A DNA stretch of 33,122 nt from Rubrivivax sp. (lineage in GTDB: Bacteria > Pseudomonadota > Gammaproteobacteria > Burkholderiales > Burkholderiaceae_C): NCBI GenBank assembly GCA_016788525.1, contig JAEUPD010000169.1:1-33122 (forward strand). The letters are read 5' to 3'. A program made the position numbers and the translations under genes. Positions 1 to 8,040 of this stretch are shown here, in pieces (the first letter of the stretch is position 1; each line of letters opens with the position of its first letter). The notes under the pieces were generated by a model. It made no database searches. It saw nothing but the letters and a program-made list of their open reading frames with translations, and had not been told where the DNA came from.

Positions 1-1
1 G

Positions 2-136
2 GCGCCGGTGCCCCTGGTGGTGATGGCGGTGGAGGAAGCCGCCGCGAAGGAGGGCGTTGCACCCAAGGCGGTGTGGCGCAACTTCGCGAAGCTCGCCAGG
101 TCACTGGCCGTGCACCGGCAGGGCCTGTGGGCGTGA
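2..136 (+). CDS. C-terminal end of an unknown protein (cut by window edge)
   Basis: An open frame enters from the left edge and runs 44 codons to a TGA at 134-136. The visible peptide is rich in Ala, Val and Lys (it contains AAAKEGVAPKAVWRNFAKLA) and looks like an amphipathic helix. No start is in the window and I do not recognise the family. It may be the tail of a real gene upstream of the toxin-antitoxin pair. Little more can be said from 44 residues. Confidence 0.35.
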   Translation, partial: APVPLVVMAVEEAAAKEGVAPKAVWRNFAKLARSLAVHRQGLWA

Positions 137-243
137 TGACAGCGTGATGAAGTCGCTGCCGTCCGGCCCCAGACCGGCCAGCCAGTGGTACGAGCAGGTG
201 GTAAGGCACAATCGCCTTACTTGCCATTCCTGCGGACCAGCCC

Positions 244-492
244 ATGCCTAACCTCACCGTCACCGCCAAGGGCCAGATCACACTGCGGCGCGAACTGCTG
301 CAGTACCTGGGCATCCAGCCCGGGCAGCAGGTGACCGTGGACAAGCTGGCGGGTGGCGTGCTGGCCCTGCATGCCAAGGTGCCACATGGGCTGGAGGCCT
401 TCGCCGGCTGCCTACCGCCGCCGGCCAGGGCCCTGAGCCTCGATGAGATGAACGCGCTGGTGTCCGAAGCCTGGGCCGGCCAGCGCAAGTGA
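244..492 (+). CDS. AbrB/MazE/SpoVT-type antitoxin of a VapBC-like pair
   Basis: This 82-residue protein is probably the DNA-binding antitoxin of a type II toxin-antitoxin system. Residues 1-45 show the swapped-hairpin AbrB pattern: a short strand (LTVTAKGQITL), a helix with RRELLQYLGI, and the PGQQVTV turn. By analogy the C-terminal part (residues 46-82) would wrap the toxin. Its stop codon overlaps the GTG start of the PIN gene (GTGA at 489-492), so the two are translationally coupled. Antitoxins of this class usually repress their own operon, so an operator is expected in 137-243, but I could not define one. Family call is firm; the exact partner specificity is inferred. Confidence 0.85.
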   Translation: MPNLTVTAKGQITLRRELLQYLGIQPGQQVTVDKLAGGVLALHAKVPHGLEAFAGCLPPPARALSLDEMNALVSEAWAGQRK

Positions 493-887
493 AAGTCACG
501 CTGGATACCAACGTCCTGGTGCGCCTGGCCACGCAGGACGACGCAGCCCAAGCTGCAAGGGCGCTGCAGGTGCTGCAGAACGCAACGCTGATCGCCGTGC
601 CCACACCTGCACTTTGCGAGCTGGTGTGGGTGCTGCTGCGGGGCTATCGGTACACACCCGCGCAGGTGGCTCAGGCGGTGCGCACATTGATGCATGTGCG
701 CCAAGTGGTGTGCCACACGCCGGCGGTGCTGGCCGGTCTGGCCGTGCTGGAGGCGGGGGGCGACTTTGCCGACGGCGCCATTGCCTACGAGGGCGAACTG
801 CTCGGTGGGCCCGAGTTCGTCACCTTCGACCAGCAGGCGGCCAAGCTCCTGAAGGCGCAGAAGCGAAAAGTGCGCCGGCTTCGCTGA
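489..887 (+). CDS. PIN-domain ribonuclease toxin, VapC type
   Basis: This 132-residue PIN-domain protein is likely a metal-dependent RNase toxin. The acidic residues of the fold are visible: Asp6 in the first strand (LDTNVLVRL), the Glu of PALCELVWVL, the DFADG motif, and the Asp of FVTFDQQAAKLL. Length is normal for VapC. The start is GTG at 489, overlapping the antitoxin stop by 4 bp. The tail (KAQKRKVRRLR) is strongly basic. VapC toxins of this class typically cut tRNA or rRNA; the target here cannot be read from sequence. All expected catalytic positions look intact, so the toxin is presumably functional and held in check by the upstream protein. Confidence 0.87.
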   Translation: MKVTLDTNVLVRLATQDDAAQAARALQVLQNATLIAVPTPALCELVWVLLRGYRYTPAQVAQAVRTLMHVRQVVCHTPAVLAGLAVLEAGGDFADGAIAYEGELLGGPEFVTFDQQAAKLLKAQKRKVRRLR

Positions 888-1630
888 AGTGCCCGGCTGG
901 GCGTGGGTGGCATCGCCGCGCCCGGGGCCCCGGCGGCAGCACGGCCAGCGTAGCTGCGTAGGCCTTCGGTGCCCGACGACGGACTCCGATGGAGCGTTGC
1001 CGATCGTCTGCGGTGTGGCCACAATCGACCTGCTGCAGAGCTCAGGACATCCCGGTCAGGGTAGGGGAACAGGTGGGGGAACAGCTCGATCGCTTCCGCC
1101 GAGTTTCCGGATGAAATCAGCAGCTTAGGTCGCCGTTTTGGTTCCCATCAGCCACCCCAGGTAACGCCGGGCGAAAGCCCACCCAACGGCCCCTCATCCC
1201 AAGGTGAGGGGCCGTTGTCGTTGGTGTTGCGCTCGTCGTGGTGCCAGCGGGCGGGGCACGCCGTCGAACAGGCGCGCGGGCGGCAGGTTGACATGCGGGT
1301 CGAACACGCGGCGGAACTTCGCGGGCTGGGGTCGAGCGCCTGGCCGGTTGTGGCCGCCAACCCGTGCGCGGCGACCACACGCCTGCGGTGGGGGTGCCAG
1401 TTCGCAAGACCCTTGCCGTGAGCTTCCGACTGGGGGTTGGTCTCTTCGCGATCGCCCGGACGAACGCGATCGATGTGCATGTGCGGAGACAATGGCAGAC
1501 AGATGCGGTCTGGCGGGTCGGGGTGTGCCCGTCTGTCATTCGCTTCAGCCTGAAGCGCCAACCCGGTTCTCCAACAGGCGCCCGGGCAACGAGCCACACA
1601 GAGACCGAGGCCCATCCGGAAAGCAAGCGC
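888..1630. other. 743-bp stretch without a convincing gene
   Basis: Open frames here on both strands have arginine/alanine-rich, low-complexity products and look like shadows. The stretch contains a near-perfect direct repeat (GGGGAACAG, at about 1064-1072 and 1076-1084) and a 12-bp perfect hairpin (listed separately). A short minus-strand peptide around 1210-1330 (it contains [19 protein letters not shown]) reads like real protein and may be a gene relic, but I cannot assign it. The fhs promoter must lie within about 1400-1620. Confidence 0.5.
1185..1216. terminator. Strong 12-bp perfect hairpin, possible bidirectional terminator
   Basis: The arms AACGGCCCCTCA (1185-1196) and TGAGGGGCCGTT (1205-1216) are perfectly complementary around an 8-nt loop. 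A smaller hairpin (GGGC-GAAA-GCCC) sits just before it at 1169-1180. Neither side has a clear T run, so rho-independent termination is uncertain. It lies between the toxin-antitoxin pair and fhs and could insulate them. Confidence 0.45.
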
Positions 1631-3304
1631 ATGAAGTCGGATATCGAGATCGCCCAGGCCGCCACGCCACAGCCGATATTGGCCATTGCCGCCAAGCTCG
1701 GCATTCCTGAAAGTGCCGTCGAGACCTTTGGTCGCACCAAGGCCAAGGTGTCGCTGGACTACGTGAACTCGCTGGCCGATCGACCCGACGGCAAGCTCAT
1801 CCTCGTCACCGCCATCAGCCCCACGCCCGCTGGCGAAGGCAAGACCACCACCACGGTGGGCCTGGGCGACGCGCTGAACCACATCGGCAAGAAGGCGGTG
1901 ATCTGTCTGCGCGAGCCCTCGCTCGGGCCGGTGTTCGGCATGAAGGGCGGCGCCGCGGGGGGCGGCTACGCGCAGGTGATCCCGATGGAGGACATCAACC
2001 TGCACTTCACCGGCGACTTCAGTGCCATCGCGCTGGCCAACAACCTGCTGGCGGCGATGATCGACAACCATGTGCACCATGGCAACGAGCTGAACTTCGA
2101 CATCCGCCGCATCGCCTGGCGGCGCGTGGTGGACATGAACGATCGCGCGCTGCGCGACATCATCGTCGGCCTGGGTGGCACCGCCAACGGCTTCCTGCGC
2201 GAAGACGGCTTCGATATCGTCGTTGCTTCCGAGGTGATGGCCATCTTCTGCCTCGCGACCACCTTGCACGACCTGAAGGAGCGGCTGGGCCGCATCGTCT
2301 GCGGCTACACCAAGTTCGAAGGCAAGCCCATCCTGGCCAGCCAGCTGGGCTGCCACGGCGCAATGGCCGCGCTGCTGAAGGACGCGCTCGCCCCCAATCT
2401 CGTGCAGACGCTCGAGCACTCGCCGGCCCTCATTCACGGCGGGCCGTTCGCCAACATCGCGCATGGCTGCAACTCGGTGCTGGCGACGAAGACGGCGCTC
2501 AAGCTGGCGGACTACGTCGTCACCGAGGCCGGCTTCGGCGCCGATCTCGGCGCCGAGAAGTTCATCGACATCAAGTGCCGCAAGGCCGGCCTGAAGCCGG
2601 CGGCGGTGGTGCTGGTGGCCACCGTGCGGGCCCTGAAGTACCACGGCGGCGTGGAGGTGAAGGACACCGGCCGGCCCGACCTCGCGGCACTCGAGAAGGG
2701 CATCTCGAACATCGAGCGGCACGTCAACAACATCCGCAACCACTACGGCCTGCCCTGCGTGGTGTCGATCAACCACCGCACCGAAGACAGCGACCAGGAG
2801 ATCCAGCTGCTGAAGGACAAGCTCGCGCATCACGGCGTGCCCGTCATCCTCGCGCGCCACTGGGCCGAGGGCGGCAAGGGGGCGGCTGAAGTGGCGCGCG
2901 AGGTGGTGCGGCAGTGCGAGGGGCCTTCCAACTTCAAGTTCGTCTACGAAGACTCGGCCCCGTTGTGGGACAAGATGAAGGCCATTGCCACCAAGGTGTA
3001 CGGGGCCTCGGACATCACTGCCGATGCCAAGGTGCGCGGCCAGATCAAGAAGCTGCAGGAGTCGGGTTACGGCCACTACCCGGTGTGCGTCGCCAAGACG
3101 CAGTACTCGTTTTCCACCGACGCCGCGCTGCGCGGCGCGCCGTCGGGCCACGTGGTCAACATCCGCGAGGTCAGGCTGGCTGCCGGTGCGGAGTTCGTCG
3201 TCATGATCTGCGGCGACATCATGACCATGCCGGGTCTGCCGAAGGTGCCATCGGCGTGCAACATCGACGTTGGGCCCGACGGGAAGATCACCGGGCTCTT
3301 CTAG
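1631..3304 (+). CDS. fhs: Formate-tetrahydrofolate ligase (10-formyl-THF synthetase)
   Basis: The enzyme joins formate to tetrahydrofolate at the cost of ATP, giving 10-formyl-THF for purine and C1 metabolism, in the cytosol. The product of 557 residues matches the usual bacterial length. The P-loop [18 protein letters not shown] lies near residues 60-77, followed by [20 protein letters not shown] and the conserved [15 protein letters not shown] block. The C-terminal [17 protein letters not shown] signature is present. The reading frame is open further upstream, but ATG 1631 fits the family N-terminus (MKSDIEIAQ) and has a purine-rich GGAAAG about 10 nt before it. The gene stands alone on the plus strand; no other folate gene is adjacent. 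It appears intact. Confidence 0.97.
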   Translation: MKSDIEIAQAATPQPILAIAAKLGIPESAVETFGRTKAKVSLDYVNSLADRPDGKLILVTAISPTPAGEGKTTTTVGLGDALNHIGKKAVICLREPSLGPVFGMKGGAAGGGYAQVIPMEDINLHFTGDFSAIALANNLLAAMIDNHVHHGNELNFDIRRIAWRRVVDMNDRALRDIIVGLGGTANGFLREDGFDIVVASEVMAIFCLATTLHDLKERLGRIVCGYTKFEGKPILASQLGCHGAMAALLKDALAPNLVQTLEHSPALIHGGPFANIAHGCNSVLATKTALKLADYVVTEAGFGADLGAEKFIDIKCRKAGLKPAAVVLVATVRALKYHGGVEVKDTGRPDLAALEKGISNIERHVNNIRNHYGLPCVVSINHRTEDSDQEIQLLKDKLAHHGVPVILARHWAEGGKGAAEVAREVVRQCEGPSNFKFVYEDSAPLWDKMKAIATKVYGASDITADAKVRGQIKKLQESGYGHYPVCVAKTQYSFSTDAALRGAPSGHVVNIREVRLAAGAEFVVMICGDIMTMPGLPKVPSACNIDVGPDGKITGLF

Positions 3305-3721
3305 CACGATGTGGCACCTGTGGCCGAGCGCGCCCTGGATCGGCTCGGCCCGCACGGCAGTGGCTTGGCGAGGCGGGTGTGATGCGCGCGTGCCGCGAGG
3401 CACTACTCGCGGCGGCCGACCTGCCCGATGCGTGGTTGCCGCCGCCCGGCTGCCGGGGCGCGAGGAGCCGTTCGTGGTCCAGTCACCGCTGCCGCGCGGG
3501 GCTGGCGCTGCACCGGGCCTCGTCGATCGACACGCTGTGCGGCGCGCTGGGCTGGATCGATCAGGTGCTGATGGTGTTGACCCCGCCCGACAAGCCACCG
3601 CAGCCCGGCTGGCTGGAGCGCGCCCTGCTGCGCATCGAATTCGTGCGCCAGCTCATCATGGAGCGCCGCCCGCACCCTGAACCCGGTGGCCGGGCAGGGT
3701 CGTGCCAGCCGGTGCGAGCCC
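3305..3721. other. 417-bp gap, possible gene relic on plus strand
   Basis: No confident gene. A plus-strand frame from about 3382 gives a peptide that begins MRACREALLAAADLPDAWLP and later contains GWIDQVLMVLTPPDKPPQPG and a helix-like LERALLRIEFVRQLIMERR, which look more protein-like than the average shadow frame. After about 3690 it only mirrors the GAF gene on the other strand. I do not recognise it. It could be a decayed gene or a short unknown protein. Confidence 0.3.
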
Positions 3722-4249
3722 TCAGGCCGCCACGGCCTGGCCGGCGCGTGCCTTGCGCAGCGCGAAGCCCAGCAGCGTGCCGACCTGACGCAGGTACTCC
3801 ACATGCTGGGGCGTCCACTGCAGGATGTCGGTGGTGTTCTCGCAGCAGAACAGGCCGTACGGTTCGCCCGACACGACGATGCCCATGTCCAGCAACGAGC
3901 AGATGCCCAGCGGCCCGAAGTACACCTCGTTGAAGCACGAGGTGACCGGGTGTGCGCGGGCGTCGCTGGCCACGATCAGGTTGTCTTGCCGCATGGCCTC
4001 GAAGTAGGGGCCGAAGTCCTCTTCGCTGAGCACGGCGCCGGCGCTCCAGGTCGCGTCGGTGCGGTCGTACAGGCTCAGGCACTGGATGCTGTCGCGGAAC
4101 ATCGGGTCGGGGTAGACCCAGATGCTGGCGCGCGTGGCGCCGGTCTCGTCGACCAGGGTCCGGGTCAGCTCCTTGAAGAAGCCTTCGGTGTCGGTTTGAC
4201 CGTCCATGTAGCGCTTGGCCAGGGCCAGGATTCTGGGTTTGTCGAACAT
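3722..4249 (-). CDS. Small stand-alone GAF-domain protein
   Basis: This 175-residue protein is almost entirely one GAF domain. It has an N-terminal helix (FDKPRILALAKRYMD), then the core with ATRASIWVYP, the central helix region DFGPYFEAMRQDNLIVASDA, and the closing strands GEPYGLFCCENT followed by WTPQHVEYLRQVGTLLGFAL. Such domains bind small ligands, nucleotides or tetrapyrroles, or only dimerise; no output domain (kinase, GGDEF, HTH) is attached here. ATG 4249 was chosen over an upstream in-frame start because GGAG sits about 6 nt before it and the family begins there. Ligand and partner are unknown. Cys residues in FCCENT and near SCFNEVYFG could be ligand-facing, but this is a guess. Confidence 0.8.
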   Translation of the reverse strand: MFDKPRILALAKRYMDGQTDTEGFFKELTRTLVDETGATRASIWVYPDPMFRDSIQCLSLYDRTDATWSAGAVLSEEDFGPYFEAMRQDNLIVASDARAHPVTSCFNEVYFGPLGICSLLDMGIVVSGEPYGLFCCENTTDILQWTPQHVEYLRQVGTLLGFALRKARAGQAVAA

Positions 4250-4534
4250 GCAAAGCTCCAGCGGGGAAAGGGCGGGTCCGGGCGGCACACACCGCCCGAC
4301 AGGCTATCGGCCAATCGGCGCCGCACTTGATGCGGCGCCGGCGGCTTGCGCCTGGCCGGTCCCGGCAACGACGTCAAGGCGGCGGGCGTGCTGGTTCGCG
4401 CGCGGGTTCGTCCGGGAGGTCCAACGAGGGGCGGTCGGGCCGCTGCGATCCGGCGGTTCGCAGGTCCGGACGCCGCCGCCGGATGACGGCGTGTGCTCCC
4501 CGCTCGTGCCGCGGCGGGCGAACGCCGCGCCGCC

Positions 4535-6082
4535 TCAGCCCCCTGCGCAGCACGCTTGCAGCACACCCGGCTCGAAATGCTGCTGCACCAGATCGGCCAG
4601 GCCCTCGAGGCTTTCCTCCAGAGCAGGCGCGTCCTGGCCGAAGAGCGCCCGCATCACCGCGCCGCTTTCGAAGAGGCCATGCGCGCAGAGCCCGAGCACC
4701 GGCCCGCGTTGCCAGCCGATGGCGTGGCCATGGCCATCGTCGAGCGCCACCCGGCCCGTGCCGTCGCGGCCGCCTGGCGCTGAAGCCACCAGCGCGGTGA
4801 CGCCGGTGCGGATTTCGTAGACCCCCGCTTCCATGCCCGACAGGCCTTGCCAGGGTGGCGCCAACTCGGCGAAGCGGGCACGTACCGGCAGCACCCGCTT
4901 GGGTGCCGCGTAGTGGGTGTGCAATGGCAGCAGGCCCAGGCCGGCGTCGCTGCCGGCTTCGCCGTCCAGCCCATGGGGATCGTCCAGCTGCTGCCCCAGC
5001 ATCTGCAGGCCGCCGCAGATGCCCAGCAGCGGCTTGCCATTCGCGGCATGCTGCGCGATCACCGGCGCCATGCCGCGCTCGCGCAGCCATTGCAGGTCGG
5101 CGCGCGTCTGCTTGGAGCCGGGCAGGATGATCCAGTCGGCCTCGGCCAGCGCCGCCGCATCGCGCGCCCACACCAGGCGCGGGCCGGGGGCCTGGCGCAG
5201 CGGCTGGAATTCGTCCAGGTTGCTGATGTGCGGGTAGGTCACCACCGCCACGCGCAGCGTGCCGCCCGGCGCCGCTGCGCCGCCGCCGAAGTCGTAGACC
5301 CCGTCCTCGTCGGGCAGGCCGTGGTCGCGCTGCATCGGCAGCACGCCCACCACCGGCACGCCGGTCAACGCGTGCAGCTGCGCCGGCCCGGGGGCGAGCA
5401 GGGCAGCGTCGCCGCGGAACTTGTTGAGCACGAAGCCGGCGGTGGCGTCGCGCAGGTCGTCGGGCAGCAGCCGCCAGGTGCCGTACAGGTGCGCGAAGGC
5501 GCCGCCGCGGTCGATGTCGGCCACGATCAGCGCGGCGAGCGTGCCGCCGTCGCTGCATGCCCAGCGTGCGGTATCGAGGTTGACGTAGTCGCTCGGCGCG
5601 AGGTTGATCTCGGCCGGCGAGCCCGCGCCTTCGATCACCAGCAGATCGTGGCGGCGGCGCAGGCGCTCGAAGCTCTCGCGGGCGGCGCGGGCCAGATGGC
5701 TGCTGCGCTCGTGCCAGGGCAGCGGCGAGAGTTCGGCGGCGACGCGGCCGCGCAGCACCACCTGGCTGGCGGTGTCGCGTTCGGGCTTGAGCAGCACCGG
5801 GTTCATGTCCACGGTGGGCGTGATGCGCGCGGCCAGGGCCTGGAAGTACTGCGCCGCGCCGATTTCGCCGAAGCCGCTGTGGGCCCCGGCAGCGTCATCC
5901 GCGATGGGCACGACGCGCGCGTTGTTGCTCATGTTCTGCGCCTTGAAAGGCGCCACATCGACGCCTTGGCGGGCGGCCCAGCGGCACAGCGCCGTGGCCA
6001 GCAGGCTCTTGCCGGCGCCGCTGCTGGTGCCCCACACCATCAGGCAGCGGGCCGGGGCGCGGGTCGAGCTTGCGGTGGCCAT
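4535..6082 (-). CDS. cobQ: Cobyric acid synthase (CobQ/CbiP)
   Basis: CobQ/CbiP amidates the b, d, e and g side chains of adenosylcobyrinic acid diamide using glutamine and ATP. The product has 515 residues. An N-terminal dethiobiotin-synthetase-like ATPase begins with the P-loop WGTSSGAGKSLLATAL and the diagnostic FKAQNMSNNA; VIEGAGSPAEINL follows near residue 150. The C-terminal half is a class I glutamine amidotransferase with the nucleophile Cys in LLGICGGLQMLG and the late catalytic His in the GHGHAIGWQRGPVLGLCAHG region. It is the last gene of the btu operon, starting 21 nt after the btuD stop. The upstream riboswitch should control it. It appears intact, so the organism can finish corrinoid amidation, either de novo or by salvage. 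Confidence 0.95.
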   Translation of the reverse strand: MATASSTRAPARCLMVWGTSSGAGKSLLATALCRWAARQGVDVAPFKAQNMSNNARVVPIADDAAGAHSGFGEIGAAQYFQALAARITPTVDMNPVLLKPERDTASQVVLRGRVAAELSPLPWHERSSHLARAARESFERLRRRHDLLVIEGAGSPAEINLAPSDYVNLDTARWACSDGGTLAALIVADIDRGGAFAHLYGTWRLLPDDLRDATAGFVLNKFRGDAALLAPGPAQLHALTGVPVVGVLPMQRDHGLPDEDGVYDFGGGAAAPGGTLRVAVVTYPHISNLDEFQPLRQAPGPRLVWARDAAALAEADWIILPGSKQTRADLQWLRERGMAPVIAQHAANGKPLLGICGGLQMLGQQLDDPHGLDGEAGSDAGLGLLPLHTHYAAPKRVLPVRARFAELAPPWQGLSGMEAGVYEIRTGVTALVASAPGGRDGTGRVALDDGHGHAIGWQRGPVLGLCAHGLFESGAVMRALFGQDAPALEESLEGLADLVQQHFEPGVLQACCAGG

Positions 6083-6103
6083 GGTTGCGCGGGCTGCCGG
6101 CGC

Positions 6104-6961
6104 TCAGGCTTCGCCCAGCGCCAAGGCCACGCGAGGGCGGCCGGCGGCATCGGCATCGATGCGGATGGCGCCGCCGAAGGTGCGGATCAAGGCCGCCTGC
6201 ACGGCGGCATCGGTGGGCGGGCCGTCGGCGCGCAGCGTGCCGGCTTCCAGCACCAGCAGGCGATCGGCCTGCAGCGCGATCGGCAGGTCGTGCAGCACCG
6301 TCAGCACCGCGCGCGGCGCGGTGCGGTCGTGCGCGAGGCGGCGAAACAGCCGCGCCAGCGCCACCTGGTGTGGCGCATCCAGGTGCGTGGTCGGCTCGTC
6401 CAGCAGCAGCAGCGGCGCCTCGGTGGCCAGCACGCGGGCCAGCAACACACGCTGGCGCTCGCCGCCCGAGAGCTCGTGCAGCCGCCGGCATTGCCAGGGT
6501 GCACATTCGGTCAGCGCCATCGCGTGGTCGACCGCGCGCCGGTCTTCGGCATCGGGGGTGCCGAGCAGGCCCAGCCGCGCGATGCGGCCGAGTTCCACCG
6601 TCTCGCGCACCGTGAGCTCGCCGCTCACTTCGCCTTGCTGGGCCAGCCAGGCGAGCTGCTGCGCGCGCTGGGCCGCGGGCAGCGCTTGCAGCGGCCGGCC
6701 GCGCAGGCGCACCTGCCCGCTGGCGGGCGGCTGCAGGCCGGCCAGCGCGCGCAACAGCGTGGACTTGCCGGCGCCGTTGGGGCCCACCAGCGCGGTCCAA
6801 CCGGGTCCGATCGACAGGCTCACGGCCTGCAGCACCTCGCGCCGGCCGAGGCGCACGCTGAGAGCTTCGGCTTCCAGCGCGGCGCCTTCGCGCGTGTGGC
6901 CGGCCGGCCGCACTGCGGGGTCTGCGGTGGGACTGACGCGGGCGCGGATGGTGGCGTTCAT
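6104..6961 (-). CDS. btuD: Cobalamin ABC transporter ATP-binding protein
   Basis: This is the ATPase subunit that powers B12 import through BtuC. The motifs are complete: Walker A GPNGAGKST, Q-loop region LAWLAQQGEVSGELTVRE, signature LSGGERQR, Walker B LLLLDEPTTHLD, and the switch His in TVLHDLPIAL. ATG 6961 gives 285 residues and a 17-nt gap after the btuC stop. A GTG at 7009 would overlap btuC and add 16 residues (MAAEAAHSELNA...); the choice is not certain. The N-terminal 30-45 residues before the ABC domain are variable and Ala/Arg-rich. Neighbours btuC, btuF and btuB identify the substrate as a corrinoid. Confidence 0.93.
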   Translation of the reverse strand: MNATIRARVSPTADPAVRPAGHTREGAALEAEALSVRLGRREVLQAVSLSIGPGWTALVGPNGAGKSTLLRALAGLQPPASGQVRLRGRPLQALPAAQRAQQLAWLAQQGEVSGELTVRETVELGRIARLGLLGTPDAEDRRAVDHAMALTECAPWQCRRLHELSGGERQRVLLARVLATEAPLLLLDEPTTHLDAPHQVALARLFRRLAHDRTAPRAVLTVLHDLPIALQADRLLVLEAGTLRADGPPTDAAVQAALIRTFGGAIRIDADAAGRPRVALALGEA

Positions 6962-6978
6962 CGGACGACCCGGCGCGT

Positions 6979-8040
6979 TCAACTCGCTGTGCGCTGCTTC
7001 AGCAGCCACACCAGGTACAACCCGCCGAGCACGGCGGTGACGACGCCCACCGGCAGTTCTTCGGGAGCGATGAGCGCGCGCGAAAGCACATCCGCACCCA
7101 GCAGCAGCGCCGCGCCCATGCCGGCGCTGGCCATCAGCAGCCAGCCGTGGGCGCCGGGCGCGGCGCGTCGCACCAGGTGCGGCGCCACCAGCCCGACAAA
7201 GGCCACCAGCCCGGCTTGCGCCACCGCCAGCCCGGTGCCCAGACTCAGCATCAGCACCAGGGCGAGGCGCACGCGCGCCAGGTCCAGGCCGAGGCTGGCC
7301 GCGCTGTCTTCACCGAGCGTCAGCGCATCCAGCGCGCGCGCGAAGCGCCGCACCAAGGCGATCAGCAGCACGACGCCGGCGGCCAGCAGCGCCAGCGCCG
7401 GCCAGCCCAGGAAGCTGGTGCTGCCCAGCATGAACGCCTGCTTGCCGCGCAGCGCATCGGGCGAGGCCACGGTGACCAGGTCGCTCAGCGCGCCCAGCAT
7501 CACGCCCACCACCACGCCGGCCAGCAGCAGCCGCAAGGTGTGCGCCGCGCCGCGCGCCAGCATCAGCGTGAGCAGGACACCGGCCAGCGCACCGATGAAG
7601 GCGGCGGCCACCAGGCCGACCCGTTCGATCCAGGCCGCGGTGGCCAGGCTGATGGCCACACCACCCAGCGCCGCCCCCGCCAGCACCAGCACCACGCCCA
7701 GGCCGGCACCGGCGGCGCAGCCCAGCAGGTAGGGGTCGGCCAGCGGATTGCGGAACAGGCCCTGCGAGATGGCGCCCGAGAGCCCCAGCAGCGCACCCAC
7801 CAGCAGCGCGCCCAGCGTGCGCGGGGCGCGGATCTGGCCGATCAGCAACGCGGCATCGGGCCCGTTCAGGTCGGCCCACAGCCCGGGCAGCGAGAAGCCC
7901 CCGGAGCCGGTGGCCAGACCGCCCAACACGCCCAGCACCAGCGCGGCCAGCACGGCCAGCGCCAGGCGGCGCCGCCGGCGCACATCGGGGCCGGCCGCAT
8001 CGGCAAGCGTTGGCAGCACCGCGGCCATGCCGGTCATCAT
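6979..8040 (-). CDS. btuC: Cobalamin ABC transporter permease (FecCD/BtuC family)
   Basis: The 353-residue protein is a multi-pass inner-membrane permease of the FecCD type. Hydrophobic segments are spread along the whole length, starting with RLALAVLAALVLGVLGGLAT near residue 25. Family blocks are visible: IRAPRTLGALLVGALLGLSG, NPLADPYLLGCAAGAGLG, and VGLVAPHLVRRAAPGAHG, the cytoplasmic coupling region for BtuD. Its start overlaps the btuF stop by 4 bp (ATGA at 8037-8040), so translation is coupled. It would form a BtuC2D2F complex with its neighbours to move corrinoids across the inner membrane. Confidence 0.94.
   Translation of the reverse strand: MMTGMAAVLPTLADAAGPDVRRRRRLALAVLAALVLGVLGGLATGSGGFSLPGLWADLNGPDAALLIGQIRAPRTLGALLVGALLGLSGAISQGLFRNPLADPYLLGCAAGAGLGVVLVLAGAALGGVAISLATAAWIERVGLVAAAFIGALAGVLLTLMLARGAAHTLRLLLAGVVVGVMLGALSDLVTVASPDALRGKQAFMLGSTSFLGWPALALLAAGVVLLIALVRRFARALDALTLGEDSAASLGLDLARVRLALVLMLSLGTGLAVAQAGLVAFVGLVAPHLVRRAAPGAHGWLLMASAGMGAALLLGADVLSRALIAPEELPVGVVTAVLGGLYLVWLLKQRTAS

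Noticed and set aside
1140..1180. tRNA-like 3' end on the minus strand (TGGGGTGGCTGATGGG)
   Set aside because: The first 16 bases resemble the reverse complement of a tRNA tail, but no T-loop consensus, anticodon arm or acceptor partner follows.
1148..3598. 816-codon open frame on the minus strand over fhs
   Set aside because: It is the exact antisense of a well-conserved enzyme gene; its product is His/Arg-rich with no family pattern. Long antisense frames are expected at this GC content.
4847..7732. 961-codon open frame on the plus strand opposite cobQ-btuD-btuC
   Set aside because: Gln/Arg/Ala-rich shadow of three intact genes; no domain signature.
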